64,000 nt of DNA, from positions 1,054,001 to 1,118,000 of the forward strand of contig BSYQ01000010.1 in NCBI GenBank assembly GCA_030272585.1, written 5' to 3'. Below the pieces are notes generated by a model that did not search any database, was not told the origin of the DNA, and saw only the letters and a list, made by a program, of their open reading frames with translations. The stretch is from Bryopsis sp. KO-2023. Lineage: Eukaryota; Chlorophyta; Ulvophyceae; Bryopsidales; Bryopsidaceae. Shown in pieces: positions 61,372-64,000 of the stretch. The stretch's first letter is position 1, and every line of letters starts with the position of its first letter. The position numbers and the translations under genes are program-made.

Positions 61372-64000
61372 TCAAGGCTCCTTTGTCAATAGAGCAATTT
61401 TCTTTTTGAGTTCCGCCACTTCTTCCTCCAAATCATCTCCTCGACTGCGCTCCAGGTCCAGTATGCGTTGCACAACAAAAGAAATCCTGAAAAGAAGAAT
61501 GAAAAGGAAAAACTTGAACGAGGCCCATATATTCCGACACTGGTTTCCTAAGAAATTTACAAATTTTCTTATTCATATGTATATAAAAATCTATCTACAC
61601 ATTTTTTTTCCCCCGCTATTGAAGGGAAAGAAAATAACAGTATTTTGCTGCAATGAGTTTAATTCAGTGGAATTGAGCCCTACCCCAGGAGAGGCACTCT
61701 TATCATCACATCCTGTTTTTTCTTCACTGCCACTGCACTCAGAGGCCCATCCAGCTCTTGCAGTTTCCCCTACCATGGTTTGGGTTAAAAAACCTGTTTT
61801 TCTCTTTCAACAAACGATGGATTTTCAACTACAAACTAGAACTATCCATTTTCAGCAGAAACACACAGCTTCTATCTACTGTTTAATTTAGTAAAGTAAT
61901 GTATTATTTGAAGAAACGATTGGAGTATCTTTTATTTCAGCATTTTCATGGGCAAGCTTACCAAATAAAAACACATTTCCAGTGGTGAATCGTGTTCCAG
62001 GTCATCTGAACACAGAACACATAAAAGATGTAAATATGTCGAAGTTCAATGGACACAGTGTGTAAATGAGTCATATGAACTACTTCTGTCACACTTTTTC
62101 CACCCAAATAAGTGATATGAACCACTTCAGTCACACTTTTTAAAAACCCAACTGGGTGATGTGAAGTACTTCAGTCACACTTTTTTTTACCCAGATTAAG
62201 AATTCCTTTTTTCGTGGTTCTCTCAGCAACAGCACTCGAAAATTCTTTGCAAAAGTCTTCATAGTCGTCAATCATTTCGACATCCACTGGACAATCTGGG
62301 GCCTCCCCTCCGAGCCTCTGTCTTTTGGCCTTGCTTGCATCCACTGTTCCATAATCTTGATAATCGACACCCACACGCTTCACAAAATACTGCCAGAGAA
62401 GAAAACAAACAAACAAACAAACAACTAAGGGCCACTGCAGCCTGAATTAAAGCATCAGTGTCCTGCTGGCAAATATTTGCAATGGGAAAAAAGCACTTCG
62501 AATTCATATTCAAAAAATTTAGAGGGAGTGCGATTCCAGAAAAAACAAGATAGACTCGTATTGCTACTTTCAACCTCGTTTTTACTCGAAGACAAAAAAA
62601 ACAGCTAAGGAGTGGCTATGTTGGCTTTCATACTGTATGTCCATGCACATTTGAATGAAAAAGAGATAATTGTTTAAAAACAAAATCAGTTCAAACAGCA
62701 AAAAAACTGTTTTATAGCACTCACTTTTCCATTCAAACTCTGACCAACAATATGTTCAGCAGGATGGCTACCCCAGTCAACTTTCTGCAAAACACAAACG
62801 AAAGGCATTAGCTCCACAAGGGCTTCCAGAATTTGAACAGATATAAATATTTTAATCGTTCAAGTCATTCTTCTTTGAAGGGGCATTCTTGAGATGCAAG
62901 ACAAAAAATTCTTTGAAGCCAGGACTTGAAAACTTGTCTGGCTGTCAATAAATTCTTGTTTTTTCTCTACTTCTCTGCCAGTCGGGTCATCACTGAAATA
63001 TTCCTCCTCATCTTCTTCGTCCTTTTCTGACTTTGCATTTTCAGCGTCGGATGACTCTTTTGATTCATCCCCATCAAGACCAAGAGCTGAGCCAAGGAAA
63101 AAATAATTAAAAATAAGCTGACAAGAGAACAAGCCCAAGCTTTATAAAGAAAAAAACAAACAAACAATTAACAGGAAAAAAGCAATAGTGACAGTAAAAG
63201 CAATTGTCATATCAACTAGCTACCATAAGAAAACAAATCGTCTATGAAAATCAGCCCGGTGCAAAAAAAAATAAACATTCAATTTGTTTCAGCTTTAAAA
63301 AAAAAAGACCTTTTCGAAACAACTTTGCTCCTCTCTTGACGCCTTTGCCTGGTGTATTTTTTGTTTGTTTTTTTGTGATTCCAAGCTTCGTTTTTTCCTC
63401 CTTCAAACACACACACTAATCAACTAACTTTTTCACTTTTTTTCAAAGCAGGATTCAAGTAAGAAAACTAATTTTTAAAAATGTACAAGGCATGAGTTTG
63501 CTGGATTCACAAGACACAATGAATCCATCTGGAGGAAAAACTAAAAACTTCATTCTTCCTGCAGTGGAAAATTTTGATTAAGGAGTAAAGAGTAGACAAT
63601 AGTGGATAGAGAGTAGTAATATCCTTCACCTTGGCCATATTTGTGAATTTTGCTTTTTCTTCGGAACCGGCCTCAGCCCACATCTTCGACAAAATCTTTT
63701 GCTGTTCGGGCAAGGCAATTCCTGGGTTGTCGGATTTAATGGCACTTCTTTTTTCATCACAAAAGAACTGCAAAAAAGCATGAAATGACGGTGAAAAATC
63801 AAAACACATGCGACTTTGGGGGGAAAACCCACACTGCATTTGTCAGAAAACATGGTTTGTTCCATTCTCAGAAAAAAATCATTTGTTTTCACCTGGTAAG
63901 CGCTCTTGGCTCTTTTTGGTTTCTTTTGAGAAGTTTTTGTCTGGAGCGGAAATTTGGCCATGTCAGATTCGTATTGCTGTGTGTCAGCAGCAGCACGGAC
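61372..64000 (-). CDS. HMG-box protein with acidic region and C-terminal coiled coil (5' end outside window)
   Basis: Sure exons: 64000-63893 (open to the edge), 63767-63630, 63086 to about 62950, 62784-62725, 62389-62191 and 61486-61372 (stop). Exons between 63629 and 63087, and between 62190 and 61487, are missing from my model because phases there do not close. The HMG box starts KKPKRAKSAYQFFCDEKRSA and continues PEQQKILSKMWAE, EEKAKFTNMA, the L-shaped fold that bends DNA. An acidic stretch follows (KSEKDEEDEEEYFSDDPTG), then WGSHPAEHIVGQSLNGKYFV, which I do not recognise, and at the end QRILDLERSRGDDLEEEVAE, a coiled coil. This order resembles chromatin architectural factors. Whether it is HMGB-like or a larger remodeller subunit cannot be told, because the N-terminus lies outside. 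Confidence 0.7.
62066..62194. repeat. Three degenerate ~42-bp tandem copies beside an HMG-gene splice donor
   Basis: Each copy contains ATATGAA/GTGAA, CTACTTC or similar, then TCACACTTTTT and an ACCCA word. The last copy runs into the exon end at 62191, so the donor CTGG|GTAAAA belongs to the repeat. Confidence 0.8.

Noticed and set aside
1-64000. CRISPR arrays, bacterial operons, ribosome binding sites, rRNA
   Set aside because: None seen; splice structure and gene content are eukaryotic.

Overview
The window is nuclear DNA of an intron-rich eukaryote. Almost every gene is split into 3 to about 15 exons by GT-AG introns (two look GC-AG) with T-rich 3' ends. I rebuilt the gene models by hand from reading frames, splice signals and exon phase. 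Where every phase closes, a model is strong even though no tool was run. Exon ends may be off by 1-2 bases. The gene content points to the green lineage: a plant-type PAP/OAS1-like nucleotidyltransferase, a U-box protein, and a plastid glucose translocator whose N-terminus looks like a plain transit peptide with no signal peptide in front. My best guess is an alga with a primary plastid, possibly a streptophyte or prasinophyte-type alga. The exact lineage is inference.

Layout, left to right. Positions 1-10024 (-): a very large nucleotidyltransferase-fold protein with a long disordered C-terminus, running off the left edge. 11220-12962 (-): a TFIIIC tau55/GTF3C6-like subunit, head to head with 13179-18706 (+), an anoctamin/TMEM16. 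20433-24139 (+): a U-box plus ankyrin-repeat protein. 26147-29003 (-): a protein with a C-terminal ubiquitin-like domain. 29.0-32.7 kb: intergenic, with a striking cluster of palindromes. 32706-41732 (-): an APAF-1-like helical plus WD40 protein that lacks the NB-ARC ATPase. 41.7-45.1 kb: mostly intergenic, with an unresolved patch of coding potential near 43.0-43.8 kb. 45133-48974 (-): a pGlcT-like plastid sugar transporter, head to head with 49359-51642 (+), VPS25 of ESCRT-II. 53131-56266 (-): a two-finger CCCH protein, head to head with 56394-59946 (+), a 2-oxoglutarate/Fe(II) oxygenase. 61372-64000 (-): an HMG-box protein running off the right edge.

The genes do not form an operon or an obvious pathway. 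Three pairs are divergent over short gaps (about 216, 384 and 127 bp), which suggests shared bidirectional promoters. Several themes recur: membrane traffic and lipids (anoctamin, VPS25), ubiquitin (U-box, UBL), RNA binding or tailing (nucleotidyltransferase, CCCH) and sugar export from plastids. Introns and intergenic DNA hold many simple repeats, polypyrimidine tracts, inverted repeats and possible tRNA-derived SINE pieces.

The most unusual items are the NB-ARC-less APAF-1-like protein, the run of perfect palindromes at 29.88-29.97 kb, a near-perfect 26-bp hairpin inside an anoctamin intron, a GC-rich foldback element in the UBL gene's first intron, and a tandem array of acceptor-like motifs in another anoctamin intron.
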